Shown piece after piece: positions 1 to 4,957 of a DNA stretch of 6,763 nt. The DNA comes from Pseudomonadota bacterium (GTDB lineage: Bacteria; Desulfobacterota; Desulfovibrionia; Desulfovibrionales; Desulfovibrionaceae). The notes under the pieces were generated by a model, which was not told the DNA's origin, searched no databases, and worked only from the letters and a program-made list of their open reading frames with translations. The translations under genes were made by a program, and so were the position numbers. The stretch spans positions 1 to 6,763 of the forward strand of contig JAEXTU010000257.1 in the NCBI GenBank assembly GCA_023453335.1, written 5' to 3'. Every line of letters begins with the position of its first letter. Positions within the stretch are counted from its first letter, which is position 1.

Positions 1-7
1 AAATCAA

Positions 8-57
8 TGGTGGTCCCGACAAGATTCGAACTTGTGGCCTGCCGCTTAGGAGGCGGC
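8..57 (-). tRNA. Partial tRNA-Arg(CCU), 3' portion; attachment-site core
   Basis: Read on the minus strand, this holds the 3' part of a tRNA. An anticodon stem pairs GCCGC (57-53) with GCGGC (45-41) around the 7-base loop CTCCTAA, giving anticodon CCT (arginine). Then come a 5-base variable region, a T arm (ACAAG, loop TTCGAAT, CTTGT), the 3' acceptor strand CGGGACC, discriminator A and an encoded CCA (10-8). The 5' half is missing: bases 58-90 contain neither the GGTCCCG acceptor partner nor a D arm. A tRNA 3' fragment immediately before a tyrosine recombinase gene is the usual signature of an att site made by integration into a tRNA gene. Bases 1-7 would then be host flank, or element sequence if this is a circular form. 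The fragment itself should not be a functional tRNA. Confidence 0.85.
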
Positions 58-161
58 TTAACGCCTGGTTGTAGGAGCGCACAGGGGAGTGCATGGCGCA
101 TGAAACTCTTGCCCTGCGCGGGGTTGCGGCGTACATGGGCGCACAGGAGCGGGCGCGGAAA

Positions 162-211
162 GGTAGCCCCCTGGTAGCCCCAGGCCTCCTTCGGTAGCCC
201 CGTGGTAGCCC
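162..211 (+). repeat. Four direct repeats of GGTAGCCC; candidate integrase arm-binding sites
   Basis: GGTAGCCC occurs at 162-169, 173-180, 193-200 and 204-211. The first three copies continue with another C. The copies form two pairs, each with an 11-bp offset (about one helical turn), and the pairs are 31 bp apart. They lie between the tRNA-derived core and the integrase gene, and the last copy abuts the integrase start codon. Paired short direct repeats flanking the core are typical arm-type sites for the N-terminal domain of tyrosine recombinases, so this role is inferred from position and spacing. Occupancy could also repress int transcription or translation, because the start region is covered and no strong ribosome-binding site is seen there. 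The rest of the 58-211 gap shows no gene; it has only a short repeat GCGCACAGG at 77-85 and 139-147. Confidence 0.6.
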
Positions 212-1369
212 ATGAGCCAGCGCACGAGCACCCGACACCCCGGCGTCTACACCAGGACGATCGCCAGCCGCCGGCGCGGCGGCAAGCCGGACCTGGCCTA
301 CGATATCACCTACCGCAACGAGGCGGGCAAGAAGGTCTGGGAGAAGGTCGGCGCCCAGTCCGAGGGCTACACCCTGGCCATGGCCGCGCAGATCCTGGCC
401 GAGCGCAAGCGCACCCTGCGGCACGGCGACCTGCTGCCGGCCAAGCCCTCCGCCTGCCCCACCCTGGGCCAGGCCTGGAAGGCCTACCGCGACGGCTGGC
501 TGCACCGCCCCAAGGCCGGCGACCCCCGGCGCTACCTGTCGTGCTGGCGCACCCACCTGGAGCCCCTGCAGCACACCCCCCTGCGCCAGATCACCCCCGC
601 CTGGCTGGACGCCCTCGCCGCCCGGCTGCTGTCCGGCCGCTCGGAGCAGACCGTGCGCCATGTGCTGGCCCTCATCCAGCGGACCATGCGCTACGCGGCC
701 AGGACGGGCAAATGGACCGGGCGGGATCCCTTCGCCGGCTTTCGCATGCCCGCGGCCGACAACGCACGTACCAGATACCTGCGGCCCGACGAGGCCGAGA
801 CCCTGCTCACCGCCCTGTCCCATCGCAGCCAGGCCCTGGCCCGCATGGCCCTGGTCACGCTCCACACCGGGCTGCGCCTGGGCGAGCTGCACGCCCTGCG
901 CTGGGAGCACGTGGACCTGCCCGGCCGCACGCTCCTGGCCATGGACACCAAGGCCGGCCGCAACCGCGCCGTGCCGCTCACCGAGCGCGCGGCCCAAACC
1001 CTGGCCGCGCAGCACGAGGCGACCGGAGGCGGAGACGGCCTGGTCTTTCCCGGCCGCGGGGGCAAGCAGCGGGTGGACGTGAGCGACACCTACAACCGCG
1101 TGGTGCAGGCCCTGGGCCTGAACCAGGGCGTGGCGGACGCCCGGCAGAAGGTGGTGTGGCACACCCTGCGCCACACCTACGCGAGCTGGCTGGCCATCGC
1201 CGGGGTGAGCCTGCACGAGATCGCCGCGCTCCTGGGCCACTCCACCGAGGCCATGACCCGGCGCTACGCCCACCTCTGCCCCGACGGCCTGCGCCGGTCC
1301 ATCGGCCGCGTGGCCGCGTTCGGCGCGCCCCGAGCCCTGCCTAGTCCTGCTGGTCATACGTCCTCTTGA
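212..1369 (+). CDS. int: Tyrosine-type site-specific recombinase (phage integrase)
   Basis: This 385-residue protein should catalyse integration, and with a directionality factor excision, of the element at the adjacent tRNA-derived site. Residues 1-75 are basic and fit an arm-binding domain (GVYTRTIASRRRGG onward). Residues 84-180 fit the SAM-like core-binding domain, and the rest is the catalytic domain. The full catalytic set is visible: Arg222 in TGLRLGEL, Lys247 in DTKAGR, His317 and Arg320 in HTLRHTY, His343 in LLGHS, and nucleophile Tyr352 in RRYAHL. Length is normal for a lambda-type integrase. The ATG at 212 directly follows a GGTAGCCC repeat and has no convincing Shine-Dalgarno sequence; no better start gives the intact N-terminal domain. 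The 3' end overlaps the convergent excisionase-like gene by 29 bp. Family and activity look secure; the integration target is inferred from the neighbouring tRNA fragment. Confidence 0.95.
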   Translation: MSQRTSTRHPGVYTRTIASRRRGGKPDLAYDITYRNEAGKKVWEKVGAQSEGYTLAMAAQILAERKRTLRHGDLLPAKPSACPTLGQAWKAYRDGWLHRPKAGDPRRYLSCWRTHLEPLQHTPLRQITPAWLDALAARLLSGRSEQTVRHVLALIQRTMRYAARTGKWTGRDPFAGFRMPAADNARTRYLRPDEAETLLTALSHRSQALARMALVTLHTGLRLGELHALRWEHVDLPGRTLLAMDTKAGRNRAVPLTERAAQTLAAQHEATGGGDGLVFPGRGGKQRVDVSDTYNRVVQALGLNQGVADARQKVVWHTLRHTYASWLAIAGVSLHEIAALLGHSTEAMTRRYAHLCPDGLRRSIGRVAAFGAPRALPSPAGHTSS

Positions 1370-1634
1370 GGTTGTCTTCGAGCCAGGCGTCCACGTCCAC
1401 CACGCGGTACATGATCTTCCGGTCCTCCTTGAAGAACTTCGGCCCGCGCCCCTGCCCGCGCAGCCGGCGCAGGCTCCCCTCGTCCAGGCCGTAGAGCGCC
1501 TCCACCTCCTGCGGCGAGAGCAGACGCCGCTGCCGCAGCTCGGCCAGCCGCGCCGCCCCGGCCAGGGCCGCGTCCATGCGCTCGGCCAGCAGGGGGAGCA
1601 CCCGCTCATCCATCTGGCTGCCTAAGCCGTCCAT
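1341..1634 (-). CDS. Excisionase-like winged helix-turn-helix DNA-binding protein
   Basis: This is a 97-residue protein. Residues 39-60 (LLSPQEVEALYGLDEGSLRR) form the MerR-like helix-turn-helix seen in excisionase and AlpA-type proteins. The wing follows at about 64-86, with GPKFFKEDRKIMYRVVDVDAWLE matching the usual pattern of a proline-containing turn, a Y-R-x-x-D-V strand and a final W-L. Residues 10-38 are a leucine- and alanine-rich helix not required by the family. Beside an integrase, this suggests the recombination directionality factor that bends att DNA and favours excision; it could also act as a transcription factor. The ATG at 1634 has GGGAGG about 5 bases upstream and overlaps the end of the preceding gene by 13 bp. 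A second ATG at 1613 is a weaker alternative. It is the last gene of the leftward cluster and its 3' end overlaps int, so transcription through it would run antisense into int. Confidence 0.8.
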   Translation of the reverse strand: MDGLGSQMDERVLPLLAERMDAALAGAARLAELRQRRLLSPQEVEALYGLDEGSLRRLRGQGRGPKFFKEDRKIMYRVVDVDAWLEDNLKRTYDQQD

Positions 1635-1891
1635 GCATCCTCCCTTCTCTCGCTAGCGGCGTTGGCCTGGTCCGCCCTGGGCGCGGCTACCCGCACCCGG
1701 GCCAGGCTCACCATCCCGCCGAAGCCCTCCAGGTACACCTGGGCATGTTCAAGCTTCACGAACATGCAGAACGCCTCGCTTCTGGTCCTGGTTCTCCGCG
1801 TGGAGCCGTCCGGCATGGCCACCGCCACCTCCGCGCCCACCTGGTGGGCCTGGTTCCACGCCGCAGCCTGCTTCCGGGCCGCCGGGTTCAC
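1622..1891 (-). CDS. Small phage protein with WN-H-VG / LEG-G-VSL motif (paralogue A)
   Basis: This is an 89-residue protein of unknown function. The core is AWNQAHQVG (11-19), then a charged turn with repeated Thr-Arg (31-37), then YLEGFGGMVSLARVRV (53-68). Small proteins with this outline occur in phages and prophages as conserved hypotheticals, and the strand-rich pattern suggests a compact beta domain; both points come from general recollection. The neighbouring gene at 1909-2190 shares the same framework and is probably a duplicate. I chose the GTG at 1891, which has GAAGGG upstream and gives a MNPAARKQ start. A GTG at 1912 would form a GTGA overlap with the upstream stop but has a weaker ribosome-binding site. 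The open frame continues further upstream to 2152, but that part is a shadow of the neighbouring gene. Confidence 0.7.
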   Translation of the reverse strand: MNPAARKQAAAWNQAHQVGAEVAVAMPDGSTRRTRTRSEAFCMFVKLEHAQVYLEGFGGMVSLARVRVAAPRADQANAASERREDAWTA

Positions 1892-1908
1892 CGCAAACCC
1901 TTCCCCCG

Positions 1909-2190
1909 TCACACCGGCCCCGGACACCTGTCCGCCAGATCGTCCAGCAAGGGGCTGGACGGCCGGTCCAGGGGCGTGAAGTTGTAGACCTGGGGCCTGA
2001 TCCGCGACACGGACACGGGTGCGGGATGGCCCTCCATGAGCACCACAGCCACGCCGTCCACCAGCTCGGCCGCGCCGGCAGTCACGCCCGGCGCATCGCC
2101 ATCCCCCGTGGCCACCAGCACCGCGGTCCCGACCGCATAGTGCTGGTTCCATAGCTTGGCCCGCATGCGTTCTTGTCCGATGGTGCCCAT
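1909..2190 (-). CDS. Small phage protein related to its neighbour (paralogue B)
   Basis: This is a 93-residue protein of unknown function. Residues 11-66 align with the downstream gene: AKLWNQHYAVGTAVLV against AAAWNQAHQVGAEVAV, and VVLMEGHPAPVSVSRIRP against VYLEGFGGMVSLARVRV. It lacks the Thr-Arg-rich turn and carries a 25-residue tail (PLDRPSSPLLDDLADR region), so the pair has diverged considerably. The ATG at 2190 has AGGAG at a good distance, and its first base is the last base of the upstream HNH gene stop (TGATG junction), so coupled translation is likely. The open frame extends far upstream, but that part reads in the wrong frame of the HNH gene and is not a protein fusion. Confidence 0.75.
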   Translation of the reverse strand: MGTIGQERMRAKLWNQHYAVGTAVLVATGDGDAPGVTAGAAELVDGVAVVLMEGHPAPVSVSRIRPQVYNFTPLDRPSSPLLDDLADRCPGPV

Positions 2191-2984
2191 CACTTCTCCT
2201 TGGCCTTCTTCCTGCCCCGGAAGGCCCGGACCTCCACCTTGGCTAAGAGCATCGTTGTTTCCCTGGCCTCGGCCGGGGCGTCCGCGTAGCCCATCCGGTT
2301 GAGGTGCAGGTTCTCCGCCAGGCTGACCGCCTCCAGGTTCTCCAGGGCGCAGTTGAGCTTGTTCCCGTCCAGGAAGCGCAGCACGTGCCCCTTGGGCACC
2401 GGGCCGTGCACCGCCTCCCACACCACCTGGTGCTTGAGCCGGTACCTGGCCGGGGCACCGGTATAGGGGTTGCGCTCCGCGACCTTGACCTCGACGTAGC
2501 CGTACACGTTGACCCGCTCGAACCCCATCTCCTTGTGGTTGGCGGGGACTTGCCCCGGCTTGAACTGGCCGGAGTTGGGCGGAACCAGGCCCTTGGTCCC
2601 CGTGTTCCAGGGCCGGAGGCCAGGCTGAAACTGTCCGGTGCGCCCGGACAAGATGCCGTGATTGTGGATGTACGTCTTGATCTGTTGGCTGCGCAGCGAG
2701 GCCCCGAACCGCTGGTTGAAGGCGTCGGTCAGCGCAGGCAGGGGAAGCGCCTTGTACTGCTCCCGCAAGAACAGGTCCTGCTCTTTCGTGAACATCGACC
2801 GCTCCCCCTTGGCGAAGCCCGGCGGCCGGCCGCACCTGATCTTGTGTTTCTTCACGGCCGCGCGCACCTGGGACTGGCCCAGCGACAGCCCGTACTCGCG
2901 GTTGAACCTCTCGGTCAGCTCCGCGATCCGCAGCTTCGGGAACCAGGCCCGGAGAAAAGCCAGGTGCTCCGGCCGCCACCGCAT
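2190..2984 (-). CDS. HNH endonuclease-like protein with two N-terminal helix-turn-helix-like repeats
   Basis: This 264-residue protein begins with two similar segments, about 4-52 and 65-114, each with the order FLR, L-x-x-L-T-x-x-FN, then a run ending in an H-x-I turn. They look like duplicated helix-turn-helix units. A glycine-rich linker follows (GQFQPG and GQFKPG, 117-144), then a strand region GYVEVKVAE (162-170). An HNH_3-like core comes last: KHQVVWEAVHG (184-194), GHVLRFLDGNKLNCALENLEAVS (199-221). In classical HNH_3 proteins a His precedes the DG; here it is Phe204, a form I recall from other phage HNH proteins, so nuclease activity should be treated as probable, not shown. It may nick DNA during replication or packaging, or be a homing-type nuclease. 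The ATG at 2984 has AGAGG 7 bases upstream. A GTG at 2990 would give a GTGA overlap with the 41-aa gene and two extra residues. Confidence 0.8.
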   Translation of the reverse strand: MRWRPEHLAFLRAWFPKLRIAELTERFNREYGLSLGQSQVRAAVKKHKIRCGRPPGFAKGERSMFTKEQDLFLREQYKALPLPALTDAFNQRFGASLRSQQIKTYIHNHGILSGRTGQFQPGLRPWNTGTKGLVPPNSGQFKPGQVPANHKEMGFERVNVYGYVEVKVAERNPYTGAPARYRLKHQVVWEAVHGPVPKGHVLRFLDGNKLNCALENLEAVSLAENLHLNRMGYADAPAEARETTMLLAKVEVRAFRGRKKAKEK

Positions 2985-2986
2985 CT

Positions 2987-3112
2987 TCACGCCTCTTCCC
3001 CGGCTCCGAGCATCCGTGGCAGCGCCCCGGGGCGCACCTTGTCGTCGGCGGCAACCTGGGCCTTGAGCACCAGGTTGCCGTTGGAGATGATCTCCCTGGC
3101 CACGCCTGTCAC
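2987..3112 (-). CDS. Hypothetical 41-residue protein
   Basis: This very short gene fills the space between its neighbours exactly. Its GTG (3112-3110) overlaps the upstream stop as GTGA, and its TGA (2989-2987) overlaps or abuts the HNH gene start. The product runs VTGVAREIISNGNLVL, then KAQVAADDKVRPGAL, and ends in a Glu-rich tail. Codons use G or C at the third base almost throughout, as in the neighbouring genes. No family is recognised and no membrane segment or metal-binding motif is present. The ribosome-binding site is weak, which suits coupling to the upstream gene. The main doubt is its shortness. The evidence is position, codon bias, and the fact that without it this stretch would be the only gap in the cluster. 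Confidence 0.6.
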   Translation of the reverse strand: MTGVAREIISNGNLVLKAQVAADDKVRPGALPRMLGAGEEA

Positions 3113-3348
3113 CGCGGAGGCGCGCCCGACCCGGGCACGGTCACGCCAACAACCACCGCGGACTCGGGCATGGCGTCCTCCTTGTCCCCTCCCCTGCCGA
3201 ACAGCACGGCCTTTTCCTCGTTGGTGACCATCACCGGCCGGCCCGGCCAGGCGGGCTTGGGCTCCAGAAGCGCCAGGGCCAGCGCCTTGATTTCCGGGGA
3301 CTCCAGGGGCTGGCCGCAGCGGGGGCAGGCGATGGCGAGTCCGCTCAC
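3109..3348 (-). CDS. Hypothetical 79-residue protein with one CxxC motif
   Basis: Near the N-terminus is CPRCGQPL (8-15), which looks like half of a zinc ribbon, but no second Cys or His pair follows. Metal binding would therefore need a partner molecule, or the motif is a relic. The remainder (PEIKALALALLEPKPAWPGRP, then VMVTNEEKAVLFGR) resembles no family I can name, and the last 20 residues are low in complexity. The GTG at 3348 has AGGAGGG about 4-5 bases upstream and forms a GTGA overlap with the stop of the 39-aa gene. The next gene begins in the same way on this stop. Function is unknown; co-expression with the neighbouring small genes is likely. Confidence 0.65.
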   Translation of the reverse strand: MSGLAIACPRCGQPLESPEIKALALALLEPKPAWPGRPVMVTNEEKAVLFGRGGDKEDAMPESAVVVGVTVPGSGAPPR

Positions 3349-3464
3349 GACGCCCTCCTCCTGTCCGACAACGCCGCGCAGGCCCAGGCGGCCAGCCAGA
3401 ACAGCAGGATCACTCCCTGCCCCTCCCGGGCCAGCTCGTCCAGCGCCTCGGCCCAGGGGCTCAC
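3345..3464 (-). CDS. 39-residue putative single-pass membrane microprotein
   Basis: The product is SPWAEALDELAREGQ, followed by one hydrophobic stretch GVILLFWLAAWACAAL (17-32) and a basic end DRRRAS. The stretch is just long enough to span or lie in a membrane, and the Arg cluster after it would favour a cytoplasmic C-terminus. The GTG at 3464 has a very strong GGAGGAGG 7 bases upstream, and it overlaps the preceding stop as GTGA. The open frame extends upstream to 3788, but that part lies out of frame over the 100-aa gene and is rejected. Function is unknown; small membrane proteins in phage early regions can be superinfection-exclusion or host-modulating factors, which is only a possibility here. 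Confidence 0.6.
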   Translation of the reverse strand: MSPWAEALDELAREGQGVILLFWLAAWACAALSDRRRAS

Positions 3465-3763
3465 GGCTGGGCCTCCTCCAGGAGGAAGAGCAGGGCGTCG
3501 ATGTTGTCCGCGGCCTCGCGCAACTCCCGGGCCAGGAGCCGCAGGCCGGGCGCGGCCGAGAGCAAAGGGGGGAAGGCCACGCCGGCGCGGGCCTGGGGCC
3601 AGAGCAGGCAGGCGACGCGGAAGATGCTCTGCTCCACCTGGCGGGCCTGGATCTCGCGCCAGCGCCGGGCCGCCTCCTCGGGCGTCTCCCGGGCTGCGGC
3701 CGTCAAGACGCGGCTGACCTCCGCCAGGGCCTCCCGGCCGCGCTCGCTGAGCTGGCCGCTCAC
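3461..3763 (-). CDS. Hypothetical 100-residue alpha-helical protein
   Basis: No family is recognised. The sequence is largely helical by eye: SERGREALAEVSRVLTAAA, then EEAARRWREIQARQVEQ, then a hydrophobic patch IFRVACLLWPQA (47-58), and a C-terminal helix LLARELREAADNIDALLFLL. The two Trp residues and hydrophobic patches suggest a small folded or oligomeric protein and not an extended peptide. The GTG at 3763 has GGAGG 7 bases upstream and a GTGA overlap with the preceding gene. The stop overlaps the start of the 39-aa gene in the same way. It sits in the middle of the coupled micro-gene series. Confidence 0.7.
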   Translation of the reverse strand: MSGQLSERGREALAEVSRVLTAAARETPEEAARRWREIQARQVEQSIFRVACLLWPQARAGVAFPPLLSAAPGLRLLARELREAADNIDALLFLLEEAQP

Positions 3764-3963
3764 GGCCTGGCCTCCGGACGCCGGCCACGGGCCGGCCGGC
3801 TCAAGGCCAGGCCCTCGTAGCCGCAGGTCCTGGCGTCCTCCAGGAGGGTGCGCAGGTTGTCGTGGCCGTGGGGCAGCACGAACCGGCGCTCGAAGGTCAT
3901 GCCGTCCGCATCCACCCCGCGCAGGATCGCGCGCACTCCGGGCCGCTTCCTCTGCTTGCTCAT
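3760..3963 (-). CDS. Hypothetical 67-residue basic protein
   Basis: This small basic protein has SKQRKRPGVRAILRGV at the N-terminus, a probable strand-turn region (GMTFERRFVLPHGHDN, 21-36), a helix RTLLEDARTCGYEGLAL (38-54) and an Arg-rich end. No family is recognised; the charge would allow nucleic-acid binding, but no motif proves it. The ATG at 3963 has AGGAG 8 bases upstream and forms an ATGA overlap with the upstream stop. The downstream gene begins on this stop as GTGA. Confidence 0.65.
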   Translation of the reverse strand: MSKQRKRPGVRAILRGVDADGMTFERRFVLPHGHDNLRTLLEDARTCGYEGLALSRPARGRRPEARP

Positions 3964-4214
3964 GTCCGGTCTCCTGGCGGGAGCTGGCGCTCCCGGAAAT
4001 CAGGTTGTCCCGGCTGGGCCGGGGGTGCGAGCTGCGTCCCTTGCTCCCGTTTCCCCGCGGCCTCCAGCCGCCTGCCGAGCATCTCCAGCCGCACGGCCGC
4101 GGCCAGTATCTCAGCCCGCGCCCACCCCTCGCCCGCCAGGCCGTCCAGGCGCTCCAGGTCCAGGACCTGGGTCTTGAGATCGGCGAGGCGGGCGAGGGTG
4201 GAGGCGCGGGACAT
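3960..4214 (-). CDS. Hypothetical 84-residue protein with coiled-coil-like N-terminus
   Basis: Residues 5-53 have regularly spaced leucines (TLARLADLKTQVLDLERLDGL, then AEILAAAVRLEMLGRRLEAA), suggesting one or two amphipathic helices, perhaps a short coiled coil. The last 30 residues are Pro/Gln-rich and probably disordered. No family is recognised. The ATG at 4214 lies two bases after the TGA of the zinc-finger gene. AGAGG is about 9 bases upstream. It heads the run of five consecutive 4-bp overlaps that follows. Confidence 0.65.
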   Translation of the reverse strand: MSRASTLARLADLKTQVLDLERLDGLAGEGWARAEILAAAVRLEMLGRRLEAAGKREQGTQLAPPAQPGQPDFRERQLPPGDRT

Positions 4215-4216
4215 GC

Positions 4217-4501
4217 TCAGTGCCTCTCGCTCTTCCCGTTAGGCAGGATGTAGTACGTCTCGATCGAAGCCACTGGCAGGTGCACAGCTTCAATGTCGCC
4301 GCGTTGGGCATGCCAACGCAGATGCTGCCCCAGGCCGCCGCGCCAGCCCACCTTCTTGCCGCAGACCGGACAGACAAAGCCTTTACCCGTCCATTGTCGC
4401 CGGGCCTCGGGGTGGGCCGCCAAGAAGGCCGCCCCTTGCTTGCCCAGCTCCTCGGCCAGCTTTTCCCCGGCCGTGACAAGCTGCTCGGTGTGGCTATCCA
4501 T
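4217..4501 (-). CDS. C2H2-type zinc-finger protein
   Basis: The 94-residue product has a textbook C2H2 spacing: Cys44, Cys47, His60 and His64 (CPVCGKKVGWRGGLGQHLRWH region; C-x2-C-x12-H-x3-H). Residues 6-36 before it form a helix rich in Ala and Glu, and about 30 residues follow it. A single C2H2 finger is common in eukaryotes and less so in bacteria, where Ros/MucR-type regulators and some phage proteins carry it. The Ros-type spacing (shorter, around 9 residues between the second Cys and first His) is not matched here. DNA binding or regulation is a reasonable guess, especially next to a repressor gene. The ATG at 4501 follows the repressor stop by 9 bases, with a GGGGG run as a likely ribosome-binding site. 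Confidence 0.7.
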   Translation of the reverse strand: MDSHTEQLVTAGEKLAEELGKQGAAFLAAHPEARRQWTGKGFVCPVCGKKVGWRGGLGQHLRWHAQRGDIEAVHLPVASIETYYILPNGKSERH

Positions 4502-4510
4502 GGCCGCCCC

Positions 4511-4957
4511 CTACTGCCCAGCCCCGGCCGGGGACTCGGCCAGGGCGCGCAGGCCCCCGAGGTCCAGGGCCTGGGGATCGCCGTAGGCGATGAAGATGCG
4601 GCAGCCGGGGAGCTGCGCCTCGATGGCGGCCTTGAGTTCGGCCACGGTCCGGGGCTCCGGTGCCGGGGGCTCGGGCGTGGTCCAGTGGCCCGGGGCGTGC
4701 TCGCCGGGCGCGTCGCTGCCCACCAGGTAGCGAGGCCCCTGGCCGGTGAGAATCCAGCCCGGGGCCAGACCGTATTTCTCCAGGAGCGCCAGGAGCCACG
4801 CCGCCGGGATGTTGTGCCGGCGGCCGGCGTCGGAGACGGAGGACTGGCGGATGCCCAGGCAGGCGGACAGCTCCACCTGGGTGCGGCAGCCGGTGGCCTC
4901 CTTGATGCGGTCCAGGGCCGCCGCATACTCGGCCGGTGTCAGGTCGCGTTTCAGCAT
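4511..4957 (-). CDS. CI-type repressor N-terminal domain protein (lacks S24 peptidase domain)
   Basis: The first 78 of 148 residues match the phage CI repressor helix-turn-helix family: RIKEATGCRTQVELSACLG (18-35), recognition region IRQSSVSDAGRRHNIP (36-51), then WLLALLEKYGLAPGWILTG (54-72) and GPRYL. Classical CI proteins continue into a LexA-like self-cleaving domain of about 120 residues. Here there is only a Pro-rich linker (82-103) and a short segment VAELKAAIEAQLPGCRIFIAYGD, with no visible Ser/Lys catalytic pair. RecA-stimulated self-cleavage is therefore unlikely, and induction may depend on another protein. The ATG at 4957 has a purine-rich GAGAGGGAAGAGG leader. It is the first gene after the inverted-repeat gap and heads the leftward cluster, so it may control its own operon. 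It may be the lysogeny repressor or an accessory regulator. Confidence 0.8.
   Translation of the reverse strand: MLKRDLTPAEYAAALDRIKEATGCRTQVELSACLGIRQSSVSDAGRRHNIPAAWLLALLEKYGLAPGWILTGQGPRYLVGSDAPGEHAPGHWTTPEPPAPEPRTVAELKAAIEAQLPGCRIFIAYGDPQALDLGGLRALAESPAGAGQ

Noticed and set aside
1..90. Complete tRNA gene
   Set aside because: No acceptor 5' strand or D arm is found in the expected place to the right of position 57.
162..211. CRISPR-like repeat array
   Set aside because: The repeats are 8 bp with 3-12 bp between them, much too short for repeats and spacers.
202..1344. Long open frame overlapping the integrase on the same strand
   Set aside because: It is rich in Pro, Arg, Gly and Ala with no domain pattern, as expected for an out-of-frame reading of GC-rich coding DNA; the integrase frame carries all catalytic residues.
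2191..3054. Upstream extension of the paralogue B frame across the HNH gene
   Set aside because: The composition is low in hydrophobic order and it covers a gene with recognisable motifs in another frame; the real start is the ATG at 2190 with a good ribosome-binding site.
2304..3227. 307-codon plus-strand open frame opposite the HNH gene
   Set aside because: It is an antisense shadow: Leu/Pro/Arg-rich, spanning several minus-strand genes and lacking any domain.
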